From: Alphaproteobacteria bacterium
Lineage (GTDB): Bacteria; Pseudomonadota; Alphaproteobacteria; Rhizobiales; Xanthobacteraceae
DNA: 64,000 bases
Assembly (NCBI GenBank): GCA_016869215.1
Contig: VGEP01000016.1
Span: 1 to 64,000, forward strand
Direction of reading: 5' to 3'
The translations under genes and the position numbers were made by a program. Below the pieces are notes generated by a model. The model did not search any database and was not told where the DNA came from. It saw only the letters and a list, made by a program, of their open reading frames with translations. Positions 1 through 9,275 of this stretch are shown here, in pieces (position 1 is the stretch's first letter; each line of letters begins with the position of its first letter).

Positions 1-66
1 CTCGGCGGCAGGACGCCCGACGAGGTCTATGATATCGACATGGAGCCAGAAAAATTGGCGGCGTAA
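1..66 (+). CDS. IS3-type transposase, C-terminal end only (partial)
   Basis: The first 22 codons read L-G-G-R-T-P-D-E-V-Y and then an acidic/lysine tail ending in TAA. The LGGRTPDEVY block is typical of the extreme C terminus of IS3-family integrase-core transposases, downstream of the last catalytic Glu. The rest of the element lies left of the window. A 7-bp hairpin (104-110 with 114-120) lies just past the stop, and the IS right end probably falls near 120-130. That boundary is inferred, since the left inverted repeat is not visible. Confidence 0.7.
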   Translation, partial: LGGRTPDEVYDIDMEPEKLAA

Positions 67-227
67 TCAAACCCAGAATCCATCTTAGCCAAGCCGCCAA
101 ACTGTCCCGGAAACCGGGACCATCTCTGACGTCGACGACCAACAACATTGTATTTAGCTTCGAACGCATCGCGTGCTTCTTTAAATCAGAATACTATACT
201 ACGCGAACCCGCGCAAAAATACGTTCT

Positions 228-259
228 ACTCAGCAGCTTGGAGAAACGCTTTGCTGAGT
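228..259 (-). terminator. possible weak terminator of the FAD monooxygenase gene
   Basis: An 8-bp inverted repeat (228-235 with 252-259) with a 16-nt loop lies directly downstream of the minus-strand stop codon. On the minus strand it is followed after a few bases by a short T run. The long loop makes it a weak candidate. Confidence 0.3.
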
Positions 260-263
260 GTCG

Positions 264-1514
264 CTACGCCGCTTTGCCCGGCTTGTTGACCTGGCTCTGC
301 GCAAAGCCCGCGACGCCCGCGTAACCGCGCACGATTGCCTTGCGATCCTCGAACGACAGCACGTCGTCGACGTTCGTGAAGCCGTCAGGCGCACGCGCCT
401 CGACGGCGTCAATCACTCCCTCGGGGCCGCCGGTCCTGTTCATGCGCACGATCTGCGCCGTCGGCGGCAGACGCTCCTGCTCGTATTGCCACAGCGCGTG
501 GACCGCGTGCTCCGCGCTCACCAGCCGGTCAGCCAGACATCGCGCATCGAGAATGGCCTGCGAGGCGCCGTTGGAGCCGACCGGATACATAGGATGCGCC
601 GCGTCGCCGAGCAGCGTGACGCGGCCGTGGCTCCATCGCGGCAGCGGATCGCGGTCGCACATCGGGTATTCCCAGAACTCCGGCGTCGCCTCGATCAGCG
701 CCTTGGCGTCGACATAGGGAATGCGGAAGCGCTGCACGTGCGGCATCAGGTCCTCGAACCGGCCCGGCCGCGACCAGTCTTCTTTGTTCGGCGGCGCCCC
801 GCCCTCGCCGACCTTCACCAGCACTGCCCAGTTGGTCAGCGGGCGGTCATCGCGCACACCCTCGCCGATCGGATAGACCACGAGCTTGGCCGCCATTCCG
901 CCGGCGATCACCATCGAGCGGCCGGTGAGGAACTTCGGCCAGTCGAGCGCGCCGCGCCAGAGCATCGAGCCGTTCCAGCGCGCGGGGCCTTCGTTCGGGT
1001 AGAGCGTCTCGCGCACATACGAATGAATGCCGTCGGCGCCGATGAGCACGTCGCCCTGCGCGGTGCGGATGTGGCGGCCGTTGCGGTCGAAGAACCAGGC
1101 GGTCACACCCGCTTCGTCCTGCCGGTATCCGCCGAGGCGGTGGCCGGTGTGAAGGCGGCTCTCGCCGAGCCGCGAACGCACCGCCTGGTAGATCACGCCT
1201 TGCAGGCGACCGCGGTGGATCGAGAACTGCGGCACATCGTAGCCGGCGTCGAGCCCGCGCGGCTCGCGCCAGATCTCCTGGCCGAAGCGGTTGGTGTAGA
1301 TCAACTCGAAGGTGCGGATGCCGACCGCGTCGAGCCGGTCGAACAATCCCAGCTCCTTCAGTTCCTTGATCGCGTGCGGCAGCGTATTGATGCCGACGCC
1401 AAGCTCGCGGACGGTTTCGGACTGTTCGAACAGTTCGCAGTCGATGCCGCGGGCATGAAGCATGAGAGCGAGCGTGAGCCCGCCGATCCCGCCGCCGGTG
1501 ATGATGACCTTCAC
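264..1514 (-). CDS. FAD-dependent monooxygenase (PhzS / p-hydroxybenzoate hydroxylase superfamily)
   Basis: This 416-residue flavoprotein is predicted to hydroxylate an aromatic or heterocyclic substrate using NAD(P)H and O2. The FAD fingerprint is GGGIGG at residues 7-12. The conserved DG motif is GADGIHSYVR (159-168) and the GD motif is LLGDAAHPMYP (from 301), so all three class A flavin monooxygenase signatures are present. Overall length and the LGVGINTLPHA block resemble 5-methylphenazine-1-carboxylate monooxygenase-like proteins common in proteobacterial catabolic loci. The substrate cannot be read from sequence. The gene diverges from the BKACE gene, with a REP-like palindrome between them, which suggests an aromatic or amino-acid catabolic context. 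Confidence 0.85.
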   Translation of the reverse strand: MKVIITGGGIGGLTLALMLHARGIDCELFEQSETVRELGVGINTLPHAIKELKELGLFDRLDAVGIRTFELIYTNRFGQEIWREPRGLDAGYDVPQFSIHRGRLQGVIYQAVRSRLGESRLHTGHRLGGYRQDEAGVTAWFFDRNGRHIRTAQGDVLIGADGIHSYVRETLYPNEGPARWNGSMLWRGALDWPKFLTGRSMVIAGGMAAKLVVYPIGEGVRDDRPLTNWAVLVKVGEGGAPPNKEDWSRPGRFEDLMPHVQRFRIPYVDAKALIEATPEFWEYPMCDRDPLPRWSHGRVTLLGDAAHPMYPVGSNGASQAILDARCLADRLVSAEHAVHALWQYEQERLPPTAQIVRMNRTGGPEGVIDAVEARAPDGFTNVDDVLSFEDRKAIVRGYAGVAGFAQSQVNKPGKAA

Positions 1515-1557
1515 GGTCTTGAACGCTCTAAACGACCCGGGGCTTTGTTACGTTTGG

Positions 1558-1602
1558 GCATGATCCGTTCCGAAAACCGGTTTCCACTTTTCGGGATCAT
1601 GC
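1558..1602. repeat. REP-like palindromic intergenic repeat, full copy
   Basis: Outer arms GCATGATCC (1558-1566) and GGATCATGC (1594-1602) enclose a second pair, CGAAAA (1571-1576) with TTTTCG (1588-1593). A partial copy with near-identical sequence lies at 29775-29800. It sits between divergent genes. Short dispersed palindromes of this kind are common in Bradyrhizobium-like genomes, from general knowledge; no search was run. Confidence 0.6.
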
Positions 1603-1705
1603 CTTGAACGCCACCCAACGCCGCATCCGGCCGCTATAATGTCCGCCCCGGAGGAAACTGCAAACCATACCCGGCCGATTGGTTGACGGGCAAAAGGAGT
1701 GGAAA

Positions 1706-2590
1706 ATGGCGCGTAAAGTGATGATTTCCTGCGCGGTGACGGGCTCGGCGGACACGCCCCGCCGCAATCCGGGCGTCCCGGTGACACCCGAGCAGATCGC
1801 GCAGTCCTCGCTCGACGCGGCCAAGGCCGGGGCCTCGATCGTGCACATCCACGTGCGCGATCCCAAGACCACCAAGCCCAGCATGGACAAGGCGCTCTAC
1901 AAGGAGGCGGTCGACCGCATCCGTGAGAAAAACAGCGACGTCCTGATCAACCTGACCACGGGCCCGGGCGCGCGCTTCTACCACGACGACAAGGACCCCT
2001 CGAAGCCGAGCGCGGACTCGGTGCTGCGCGGTCCCGACGACCGCGTACAGCACGTCATGGAGATCAGGCCGGAAATCTGCAGCCTCGACATGGGCAGTCT
2101 GAACATGGGCGACCGGGTGTTCGTCAACACGCCGACGCATCTGAAGCAGATGGCGCTCAAGATCAAGGAAGCGGGCGTGACTCCGGAGCTCGAAGTATTC
2201 GAGACCGGGCACCTGCTGCTCGCCAAGAGATTTTTGGAGGACGGGCTGGTGAAGGGGCCCGGCCTGTTTCAGATTTGCCTCGGCATCTCCTGGGGTCAGC
2301 CGGCGACCCCTGACGCGATGATGTATATGCGCAATCTTCTGCCCAAAGACTGCACCTGGTTCGCCTTCGGCATCTCGCTCTGGCAGTTCCCGATGGCGGC
2401 GCAGGCGGTGCTGCTCGGCGGCCATCCGCGCGTCGGCATGGAGGACAATATCTATCTCGACAAAGGGGTGCTTGCGCCGAGCAACGCGGCGCTGGTCGAG
2501 CGCGCGGCCAAGATCATCGTCGATCTCAACGATCAGGTCGCAACACCCGCCGAAGCGCGGCAGATGCTCGGCATCGGCTCGAACGCATAA
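1706..2590 (+). CDS. BKACE-family enzyme (beta-keto acid cleavage enzyme, formerly DUF849)
   Basis: This 294-residue protein is a Zn-dependent TIM-barrel enzyme of the 3-keto-5-aminohexanoate cleavage (Kce) superfamily. Such enzymes condense a beta-keto acid with acetyl-CoA to give acetoacetate and a new CoA ester. Visible hallmarks are the N-terminal SCAVTGS, the metal-binding pair H47/H49 in VHIHVRDP, and E246 in GGHPRVGMEDN near the C terminus. The ATG at 1706 is chosen because AAAGGAG lies about 7 nt upstream; an earlier in-frame start would add ten unconserved residues. The substrate of individual BKACE members varies (carnitine, lysine and other keto acids) and is not predicted here. 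The neighbouring fumarylacetoacetate-hydrolase-family gene suggests catabolism. Confidence 0.9.
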   Translation: MARKVMISCAVTGSADTPRRNPGVPVTPEQIAQSSLDAAKAGASIVHIHVRDPKTTKPSMDKALYKEAVDRIREKNSDVLINLTTGPGARFYHDDKDPSKPSADSVLRGPDDRVQHVMEIRPEICSLDMGSLNMGDRVFVNTPTHLKQMALKIKEAGVTPELEVFETGHLLLAKRFLEDGLVKGPGLFQICLGISWGQPATPDAMMYMRNLLPKDCTWFAFGISLWQFPMAAQAVLLGGHPRVGMEDNIYLDKGVLAPSNAALVERAAKIIVDLNDQVATPAEARQMLGIGSNA

Positions 2591-2594
2591 ACAA

Positions 2595-2620
2595 AATGCC
2601 CGGCCGCGAGGCCGGGCATT
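2595..2620. terminator. bidirectional intrinsic terminator between convergent genes
   Basis: An 11-bp GC-rich stem (2595-2605 with 2610-2620) has a GCGA tetraloop. It is followed on the minus strand by TTTGTTT, so it should best terminate the minus-strand FAH-family gene's convergent partner region; it can also serve the BKACE gene ending 5 nt upstream. Confidence 0.75.
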
Positions 2621-2646
2621 CGTCCGCAATCCGATTGCAGCGGCGG

Positions 2647-3582
2647 CTACTTCGCCGGCGCGTACTTGCCGCCGATCTGCGGCGTGTGCACGCCCTGCGC
2701 CCCGCTCTCCTTGTGCTTGAGACGGGTGATGCGCGCCCAGGTGCGCTTCAAGTCGTCGCGCACGTTGATCTTCAGCGTTCCGACGCTCTCGATGCTCAGC
2801 TCGATCTTGTCGCCGTCCATGAACGGGTGCAGGCCGCGGTGGTTGGTGCCGGTGGCAACGATATCGCCCGGCTCCAGCGCGTGGATCGCACTCACCCACT
2901 CGATGCAGCGCGGGATCTTGTGCGCCATGTCGTCGGTGTTGAAGCTCTGCATCGTATCGCCGTTGTTGGTCAGCTTCACCGCGAGCTTGTGCGGATCCTT
3001 GACCTCGTCGGCGGTGACGATCCACGGCCCGATCGGCGCGAACGTGTCGCGCGACTTCATCTGGTAGAAGACGTTGGTCGGCGGCACCACGCCGCGCGCC
3101 GAGCCGTCGATGAAGTTGGTGTAGCCGAAGATGTAGTTCATGGCGTCGGCGGCTTTCACGTTCCGGGCGTGCTTGCCGATCACGACCGCGAGCTCGGCCT
3201 CGCCTTCGAACACCGAGGCCGCCATGTCGGGCAGCACCATCGTGTCGCCGTTGCCGATCACGGTGTTGGAGGTCTTGAGAAACGCGTTGATCGGCGCCGG
3301 CTCCGGCAGCGTGCCGTCCTCCATGTAGTTCACCGCCATGCAGACGATGTGCGCGGGCTTCGGCACGGGCGAACGCAGACGTACCTGCGACAGCGGCACG
3401 CCTTTGCCCTTGGCGGCGGCGTCCGCGAGCTTGCCCTTCAGCTGCCCGAAGTTCTCAATCACGCCGCGGATCACGTCCTGCGGACCGAGCCGCGGGATGT
3501 CCTTGACCGCATCCGACACGTCGACGACGGAATCGCCGGTGACAACGCCGAGTTTGTAGTCGTCGAAGAACGCCAATTTCAT
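2647..3582 (-). CDS. fumarylacetoacetate hydrolase-family protein
   Basis: This 311-residue protein has the FAH fold, which cleaves or decarboxylates C-C bonds of 1,3-diketo or enol acids with a divalent metal. The metal ligands are visible as GEAELAVVIGK (E128, E130) and FIDGSARG (D159). The C-terminal block FMDGDKIELSIESVGTLKINV is also typical. The family includes acylpyruvases and HpcE-type decarboxylases/isomerases of aromatic meta-cleavage pathways, so the exact reaction is open. It converges on the BKACE gene, with a shared terminator between the two stops. A strong start context is not seen, but the MKLAFFDDYK opening is typical of the family. Confidence 0.88.
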   Translation of the reverse strand: MKLAFFDDYKLGVVTGDSVVDVSDAVKDIPRLGPQDVIRGVIENFGQLKGKLADAAAKGKGVPLSQVRLRSPVPKPAHIVCMAVNYMEDGTLPEPAPINAFLKTSNTVIGNGDTMVLPDMAASVFEGEAELAVVIGKHARNVKAADAMNYIFGYTNFIDGSARGVVPPTNVFYQMKSRDTFAPIGPWIVTADEVKDPHKLAVKLTNNGDTMQSFNTDDMAHKIPRCIEWVSAIHALEPGDIVATGTNHRGLHPFMDGDKIELSIESVGTLKINVRDDLKRTWARITRLKHKESGAQGVHTPQIGGKYAPAK

Positions 3583-3894
3583 GTCTGCTCCTTGAGCCCG
3601 ATCTTGTCGTTGCGCGCCGAACGAACGTCCCCCGTGGACGGATCGTGACGCCGGCGCCTTTCCATTTCAAGCCGCGCACGGCGGCCGCCATGGCGGCAGG
3701 CCGCCGGGGGCGCGCCGAAGGTCATGCGCCAAGTCGGGTGCGATTCCAAGACCCTTGTGCCGGATGCGGCCCTGCTCCGGCGCATCTGCATGCGCGCCCG
3801 CGGCCTTCACATTCCACATTCGCTCACACTTTGGGTCACACGCCACCTGCCGATGCTGCCTCGCTCGCCGGCAACCCTTAAGAGGAGCAGGATC
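3583..3894. other. 312-base divergent intergenic region
   Basis: No supportable gene is seen between the FAH-family gene (minus) and the OsmC gene (plus). The open frames that cross it lack ribosome-binding sites and family features. A GC-rich block near 3678-3716 contains overlapping GGCGGCC/GGCCGCC inverted repeats that could be cruciform-forming. Promoters for both genes must lie here, but no clear -35/-10 pair was found. Confidence 0.5.
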
Positions 3895-4521
3895 GTGCAG
3901 ACCGCAACCGCCATCCGCGAAGCGGCGGCGAACGCAGGCTTCATCGACATCCAGTCGGAACCGCCCCGGCCCCGCAATGGCGTCGACACGCCCGCGCTGC
4001 TGGCGACCGTTTTCGGCGTCATCGCAAGCCGGCCGGCGCTTGCGGCGTTCCGGTTTTGCGCCGCCAATAGGTGGGTGACCGGAACGCACAGCCGCACCGT
4101 CATGCTGCGCTTCCGGGGCGCCGCCGGCGAGCATTCGCATCTCGCCGAATACACCGCCGAGGGCGATTATCCGGCGGTCCTGTGCGGCACCGACGAGGCG
4201 CCGGCCCCGGTGGAATGGCTGCTGCACGCGCTGGCCACCTGCCTCGCCGCAGGCATAGCCAACATCGCCGCGACCCGCGGCATCACCCTGCGCCGCGTTC
4301 AGTCGTCGCTCGAAGGCGATATCGACTTGTGCCGGATCTCCGGGCCGCCGGACGAGGCGCGGGCCGGCCACCGGAGCATCCGCGTCGTCGTCGAAATCCA
4401 GGGCGACGGGCCGCCCGACGTGCTGCGGGACATCGTCGAGCATTCCCGCGACCGCTCCGCCGTATTCGACATCCTCGCCAACGGCGTGCCGGTGGCCGTC
4501 GCAGTCGACGCGGTGCCCTGA
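3895..4521 (+). CDS. OsmC/Ohr-family protein
   Basis: This 208-residue protein has the OsmC fold, seen in the central block GTDEAPAPVEWLLHALATCLAAGI, which carries the family Cys in ATC. OsmC/Ohr proteins reduce organic hydroperoxides using a pair of cysteines. Here the usual first peroxidatic Cys is not obvious, so a peroxidase role is uncertain, and it may belong to the broader OsmC-like group. The start is taken as GTG 3895, with AGAGGAGC 7 nt upstream. The open frame extends 57 codons further upstream, but that part looks non-coding. The gene stands alone, 209 bp before an MFS transporter on the same strand. Confidence 0.8.
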   Translation: MQTATAIREAAANAGFIDIQSEPPRPRNGVDTPALLATVFGVIASRPALAAFRFCAANRWVTGTHSRTVMLRFRGAAGEHSHLAEYTAEGDYPAVLCGTDEAPAPVEWLLHALATCLAAGIANIAATRGITLRRVQSSLEGDIDLCRISGPPDEARAGHRSIRVVVEIQGDGPPDVLRDIVEHSRDRSAVFDILANGVPVAVAVDAVP

Positions 4522-4730
4522 ACGGCCCAACAGGTTTGCCGGGCGGCCTGTCGTGGGCAGTTCCCGCGGCACCGTGTGAATGGCCGTAGTGCCGTAGGCC
4601 GCCATTTCGCGGTCCTGCGGGCCCTCATCCGCCATTTCCCACGTTGACTGCCACGCCCCCTCTCACGCTGCGGTGCGATCAAGGGCAGGACCGGGCCTGT
4701 GTGCCCTGCCCTTCGCGCTGGAGAAATTCC

Positions 4731-6050
4731 ATGAGTTTGCTCGTTTCGGCAGTCGGCGTGCCCCCGCCGTTTGCCTGGCTGCTGCGGCCCTGGCCGCGCC
4801 AATGGCTGGTGGTCGCTGCCGCAGCCGTCGGCATGCTGGCGTCGTTCGTGGTCAACACGTCGATTGCCGTGTTCCTCAAGCCGTTTGAGGCCGAGTTCGG
4901 CTGGCTGCGCGCGGACATCGCCATCGCCTACACGCTGATGAGCGCGGGCGCCGCGCTCGGCGGCCTCATCGTCGGATGGCTGTTCGACCGCATCGACGTC
5001 CGGCCGATTGTCGTGTTCGGCATGACGGTCTGCGGATGCGGATTGATCGTGCTGTCGTTCAGCACCGACCTCTTCATGATTCAATGCATTTACCTCGCCA
5101 TCGGGATTTTCGGTTTTGCCTGCCTCTACACTCCGCTGATCGCAATCGTCGGCGTCTGGTTCGAGCGCCGACGCGGTCTGGCCATGGGCATCGTCACCGC
5201 CGGCGGGACCCTGGGACAGGGCATTTCGCCGCTGGCGGTCCAGCCGATGATCGAGGCCTTCGGCTGGCGGCACGCCTATCTGGTCTTGGGCATCGTCTAT
5301 CTGATCGTGCTCGTGCCGCTGATGCTGCTGTTCACCAAGCCGTTGGCCACCGAGGGACCGGCGAAGAGTGCTGCGGCGGACGCTGCCGCAAGTCCGGGCC
5401 CCTCGCCCTGGGTCAGCGTGCCCTGGCTCGGCGTGGCCGCGCTGTTCTGCTGCGTAAGCATGGCGATCCCGGTCATCCACCTTGTCCCGTTGCTTGCGGA
5501 CAAGGGACTTCCCACCGCTGCGGCCGGCGGGCTTATGCTCACCACCATGCTGTCCGCATCCGTTGGACGGGTTTGCTTCGGCATGTTCTGCGACCGCATC
5601 GGGCCGTTGCGAAGCTATGCGCTCGCCGTGTTCGTGCAGACGATCACCGTACACTGGTTCGTCGAACTGCCGTCCTTGCCCGCGCTCTATGCCCTCGCCG
5701 TCGTGTTCGGCTTCGGCTACGGCGGCGTGATGACGACGCTTACGCTCTCGGTGCGGGCCGCCGTTCCGGTGCGCTATGCCGGCATCTCCATGGCCGTCGT
5801 CGGGCTGCTGGCCTGGCTCGGCATGGGCCTCGGCGGCTACCAGGGCGGTTACTGCTTCGATCTGACCGGAAACTATCGGCTGTCGTTTGCAAGTGCGGCC
5901 CTAGCAGGAGTGGCCAATCTGCTGGTCATCGCGGGCTTTGCCGCGCACCTGAGATGGAATGGGCGGCTCACGCGGCTTGTTCACGACCTCCGTCGCGCAA
6001 CTGCGGATGCCCTCCGGCGCGGCGGGGTTCGCCCGGCGCCGCTGCGTTAA
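4731..6050 (+). CDS. MFS transporter
   Basis: This 439-residue polytopic protein has about 12 hydrophobic segments. The inter-TM2/3 loop GGLIVGWLFDRIDVRPIV is a version of the major-facilitator signature (G-x-x-x-D-R-x-x-R). A second copy, GRVCFGMFCDRIGPLRSY, lies in the second half, showing the usual duplicated architecture. The best match is the monocarboxylate/oxalate-formate-like branch of the MFS. The ATG at 4731 is chosen because GGAGAAATTCC precedes it; the longer frame adds residues without features. The substrate is unknown, though the neighbouring catabolic genes suggest an organic acid. Confidence 0.85.
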   Translation: MSLLVSAVGVPPPFAWLLRPWPRQWLVVAAAAVGMLASFVVNTSIAVFLKPFEAEFGWLRADIAIAYTLMSAGAALGGLIVGWLFDRIDVRPIVVFGMTVCGCGLIVLSFSTDLFMIQCIYLAIGIFGFACLYTPLIAIVGVWFERRRGLAMGIVTAGGTLGQGISPLAVQPMIEAFGWRHAYLVLGIVYLIVLVPLMLLFTKPLATEGPAKSAAADAAASPGPSPWVSVPWLGVAALFCCVSMAIPVIHLVPLLADKGLPTAAAGGLMLTTMLSASVGRVCFGMFCDRIGPLRSYALAVFVQTITVHWFVELPSLPALYALAVVFGFGYGGVMTTLTLSVRAAVPVRYAGISMAVVGLLAWLGMGLGGYQGGYCFDLTGNYRLSFASAALAGVANLLVIAGFAAHLRWNGRLTRLVHDLRRATADALRRGGVRPAPLR

Positions 6051-6053
6051 CGG

Positions 6054-6077
6054 CGGAGCCGCTTCGTTGCGGCTCCG
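6054..6077 (+). terminator. possible terminator after the MFS gene
   Basis: A 9-bp perfect stem CGGAGCCGC/GCGGCTCCG (6054-6062 with 6069-6077) with a 6-nt loop starts 4 nt past the stop. No U tract follows, so it may be a stability element rather than a true terminator. Confidence 0.45.
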
Positions 6078-6116
6078 CGAACTGCCAAGAAAATCGCAAG
6101 AAATCGTTCGCAAGCT

Positions 6117-9100
6117 TTGAACCCTTCGGCGATCTGGCGCGACCAAGTCGTGACAAATGCTGAGCACCGGGGGGTGCCATTGCTAAGCCTGCGATTGCTG
6201 GGCGAAATCGAGGTCCTGCGCGATGGACGGCGGCTGTCCCTGCCGCCGTCGCGGAAAACCCGTGCTTTGCTCGGTTACCTGGCGGCGACGGCCAAACCCC
6301 ACCGCCGGGAGCGCCTTTGCACCATTTTCTGGGAAATTCCCGACGATCCGCGCGGGGCCCTGCGCTGGAGCCTGAGCCGTCTTCGCGCCCTGGTCGACGA
6401 TCCGGGCCAGCCGCGGATCGCGGCGACCCGGGACACCGTGGCCTTCGAAGCGGCCGGAGCGGACGTGGACCTGCTGCAGGTTCGCGAACGGATGAGGTCG
6501 GGATTTCCGGCAATTTCAGTCGATGACCTGGAGTCGCTTGCGGGCGCTTTTCAGGGTGAGTTCCTGGAAGGGATCGACCTGCCCGATCTGCACGACTTCC
6601 AGGCTTGGTGCCTGGCCGAGCGCGAGGATTTGCGCCGGATGCAGGCGCGCATCCTGTCGACGCTGATCGGCAAGCTCGGCGAGCGGGCGGACGCCGCTCT
6701 CCCCCATGCCCGCACCCTGGTCAAGATCGATCCGTTCAACGAAGCGGCCCGCGCGAGCCTGCTGCGCACTCTCGTCACCCTCGGCCGCAGGACCGAAGCC
6801 GAACGCCACTTCGACGCCGCCGTGTGCGTCTTCAAGGAACTCGAAGACGGCGCCGAACTTGGCCTCCTGCGCACCTGGCGCAAGCTCATGGAGAACCCGC
6901 CCGCGCTGGCGGCTCACGACGCACCTGCGCTTGTCACCCCGGCCGAGACAGTCACGCTGGCCCAGGCGGTCCCCAAGGCGGGCAGCGCGGCCGGGCCGCT
7001 GGTCGGACGGACGCAACAGTGGAACAGGATCGTCGAACTGATCGGTGCGACCGCGGGAGCCGGGCAATGCCAGGTGGCGTTGCTGTTGGGCGAGCCCGGC
7101 ATGGGCAAGAGTGCACTGATCGGCGAAATGCAGAAGGAAGCGACCGCGCGCGGGATGATCACGTTCTGCGGCCGCGCCTACGAAACCGATCGCGGGCATC
7201 CGTACAGTCCCTGGATCGAGGCGCTCGGAACGCTACCCGATGTATCCGATCCGGACGCAAGCACCGGCGCCACGGAACGGCTGCCGTCGATGCGCGATCG
7301 CCTGTTCTCGGCCGTCGCCGAACGGCTGTGCGCGGACGACAGGCCCGTGCTGCTGGCCATCGACGATGTTCAATGGTGCGACGAGGCATCGGCCGATCTG
7401 CTGCAATATGTCGTTCGAACGGCACGGCAGCGCCCGCTGCTGGTCGTGCTGACGGCGCGGGCTGGCGAGCTTTCGGACAACCTGCACCTTCATGCGCATT
7501 TGCGCACCTTGCGCCAGGCGCAGCCCGTCCACGAGATCAGGCTCTCGCCGCTCGACGCCGGCGAAATGGCGGAGCTTCTCCGCACGATCGCGCCTGAGAT
7601 CGATCCGGCGCCCGTGGTGTCGCAAAGCGGCGGCAATCCGCTGTACGCGATCGAGATTGCCCGCAGCCTCGCCGGCAGCACCACCGAGGTTCCCGGATCG
7701 CTGAAGGAACTGGTGCGCGACCGTGTCGACCGGCTGCCCGCTCATGCAGCCGAAACGCTCAGATGGTCGAGCATCCTCGGCCCCTGGTTCAGCCTAGACC
7801 GCCTGGTCCGGATCGCACCGCTGGCGCTCGACGAGCTCACCTCCGCACTGGAAATCATCGAACGGCACGAGCTGCTGCGGACCGTACCGGCCAACGGACG
7901 GGAATGCGAATTCCGCTTCACGCACGACCTCGTTCACCGTGCGATCTATACGGGCCTGTCGGAGCCGCGCCGGCGGCTCATGCATCTGAAGGCTGCCCGC
8001 GCCTTGAAGGCGATGGAATCGAACGACGAGGATTTCGCCGCCGACGTCGCCCATCACGCCGGTCTTGCCGGCGAAGCCGGCATGGCCGCCGCCGCCTGCC
8101 TCGCCGCAGCGCGGCGCTGCCTTCGCCTGTTCGCCAACGCCGACGCGGAATCGCTTGCGCGCAAGGGACAACGCTACGCCGAAACGCTGGCGGAGCCCGA
8201 ACAAGTGCAGCGGCTGCTGGAGCTGATCCAGGTCGAGCTTCTGGCGCGCCCCCCGGCCGACCGCAGCCAGGCAATCGCGCGCGTGGACGCGCTCGCCGAA
8301 CGCGCCGTCGACCACGGATGTCTCGAACATGCGCGGCTCGGCTATCACATCCTCAGCCATCTTCGTTGGGAAGGCGGGCTCTGGTCCGACGCCAGGCGCG
8401 ACACGCTGCGCGCCGAATTCGTCAGCCGCTCGGGCGACGAAAAGCAGCAGGTCCATGCCATCGCGGAAGCGGCGCGCTGTCTTGCGATGCTCGAACGCGA
8501 TCTCGGTCACGCCGAAGCGCTGGCGCTCGAAGCGCGCGCCATGTCAACCCGCCTGGGCGTCGAGCCGAACGCGGTTTCCGACGCCACCGGCCTGCTTCGA
8601 ATGCACCTGGGCGAGCTCGACGAGGCGGCGGAGCAATTCAAGCGCGCGCAGGACGTGGCGCGCCGCGACGGCGACCGGACCAGCGAGTTTATCGCGATCG
8701 AGCACCGGATCGAACTGGAACTGCAGCGCCGGCGCTACGCGGACGCCGAACGCCTTTGCGCCGAGCTGATCGCATTGAGCGAGAAGCTGCGCGACGGCAG
8801 CGAAATTCCCTTTGCCCGCGCCATCCACGCGTTTGCGCGGTGGGCGCAGAATCTGCCGGATGCGCAGGCCGAGTTCGAGCGCCGCCTGCCGGGCCTGCGC
8901 GCGGCCGACGCCAAACACCGGCTCAGTCTCGTTCTTCTCCATGCCGCCGAACGTGACGTTAACGACGGCGATCTCGTGCGCGCCAGGACGCGCGCCGAGG
9001 AAGCGCTCGAACTGGCGATCGTCCTGGATCGGGCCAGCGAGATTGTCATCGCACGCTCGATCCTGGCGCGGATTGCGGCCCAGTCAGGCGCCGCGGATGA

Positions 9101-9275
9101 CTGGCAACGCCATTCCAGGGCGGTGCGCGATCTCGCAACGGAGCGGCAGCGGCTGTCGCGGCAAGCGGCGGCACAGGCTGACATGGCTCTTCGATGCACG
9201 CTCGCGGCCGGTGCGCTTCCGGCCCCACGCGCCTCGGCGGCGGCGCGGCGGCCTGCAAGGACCGCCGCCCTATGA
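6117..9275 (+). CDS. SARP-type winged-helix / BTAD / AAA-ATPase / TPR transcriptional regulator
   Basis: This multidomain signal-transduction ATPase runs to as many as 1052 residues. Domains in order are: an OmpR-like winged helix (about 20-100, LSLRLLGEIEVLRDGRRLSLP); a BTAD helical domain (about 110-260, with FQGEFLEGIDLPDLHDFQAWC); a P-loop NTPase with Walker A GEPGMGKS near 324 and Walker B LLAIDDVQW near 412; then a long alpha-helical TPR-like region to the end. This build is shared with AfsR/SARP and MalT-like STAND regulators, and the ATPase probably gates DNA binding on ligand. The start is uncertain: TTG 6117 opens the frame, but GTG 6174 or TTG 6180, directly before the conserved domain, are equally likely, and no good ribosome-binding site decides it. 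The stop overlaps the next gene by 4 nt, so the two are probably co-translated. Confidence 0.88.
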   Translation: MNPSAIWRDQVVTNAEHRGVPLLSLRLLGEIEVLRDGRRLSLPPSRKTRALLGYLAATAKPHRRERLCTIFWEIPDDPRGALRWSLSRLRALVDDPGQPRIAATRDTVAFEAAGADVDLLQVRERMRSGFPAISVDDLESLAGAFQGEFLEGIDLPDLHDFQAWCLAEREDLRRMQARILSTLIGKLGERADAALPHARTLVKIDPFNEAARASLLRTLVTLGRRTEAERHFDAAVCVFKELEDGAELGLLRTWRKLMENPPALAAHDAPALVTPAETVTLAQAVPKAGSAAGPLVGRTQQWNRIVELIGATAGAGQCQVALLLGEPGMGKSALIGEMQKEATARGMITFCGRAYETDRGHPYSPWIEALGTLPDVSDPDASTGATERLPSMRDRLFSAVAERLCADDRPVLLAIDDVQWCDEASADLLQYVVRTARQRPLLVVLTARAGELSDNLHLHAHLRTLRQAQPVHEIRLSPLDAGEMAELLRTIAPEIDPAPVVSQSGGNPLYAIEIARSLAGSTTEVPGSLKELVRDRVDRLPAHAAETLRWSSILGPWFSLDRLVRIAPLALDELTSALEIIERHELLRTVPANGRECEFRFTHDLVHRAIYTGLSEPRRRLMHLKAARALKAMESNDEDFAADVAHHAGLAGEAGMAAAACLAAARRCLRLFANADAESLARKGQRYAETLAEPEQVQRLLELIQVELLARPPADRSQAIARVDALAERAVDHGCLEHARLGYHILSHLRWEGGLWSDARRDTLRAEFVSRSGDEKQQVHAIAEAARCLAMLERDLGHAEALALEARAMSTRLGVEPNAVSDATGLLRMHLGELDEAAEQFKRAQDVARRDGDRTSEFIAIEHRIELELQRRRYADAERLCAELIALSEKLRDGSEIPFARAIHAFARWAQNLPDAQAEFERRLPGLRAADAKHRLSLVLLHAAERDVNDGDLVRARTRAEEALELAIVLDRASEIVIARSILARIAAQSGAADDWQRHSRAVRDLATERQRLSRQAAAQADMALRCTLAAGALPAPRASAAARRPARTAAL

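Noticed and set aside
3678-3716. Terminator in the GC-rich palindromic block between the FAH-family and OsmC genes
   Set aside because: It lies upstream of both divergent genes and lacks T tracts, so termination makes no sense there.
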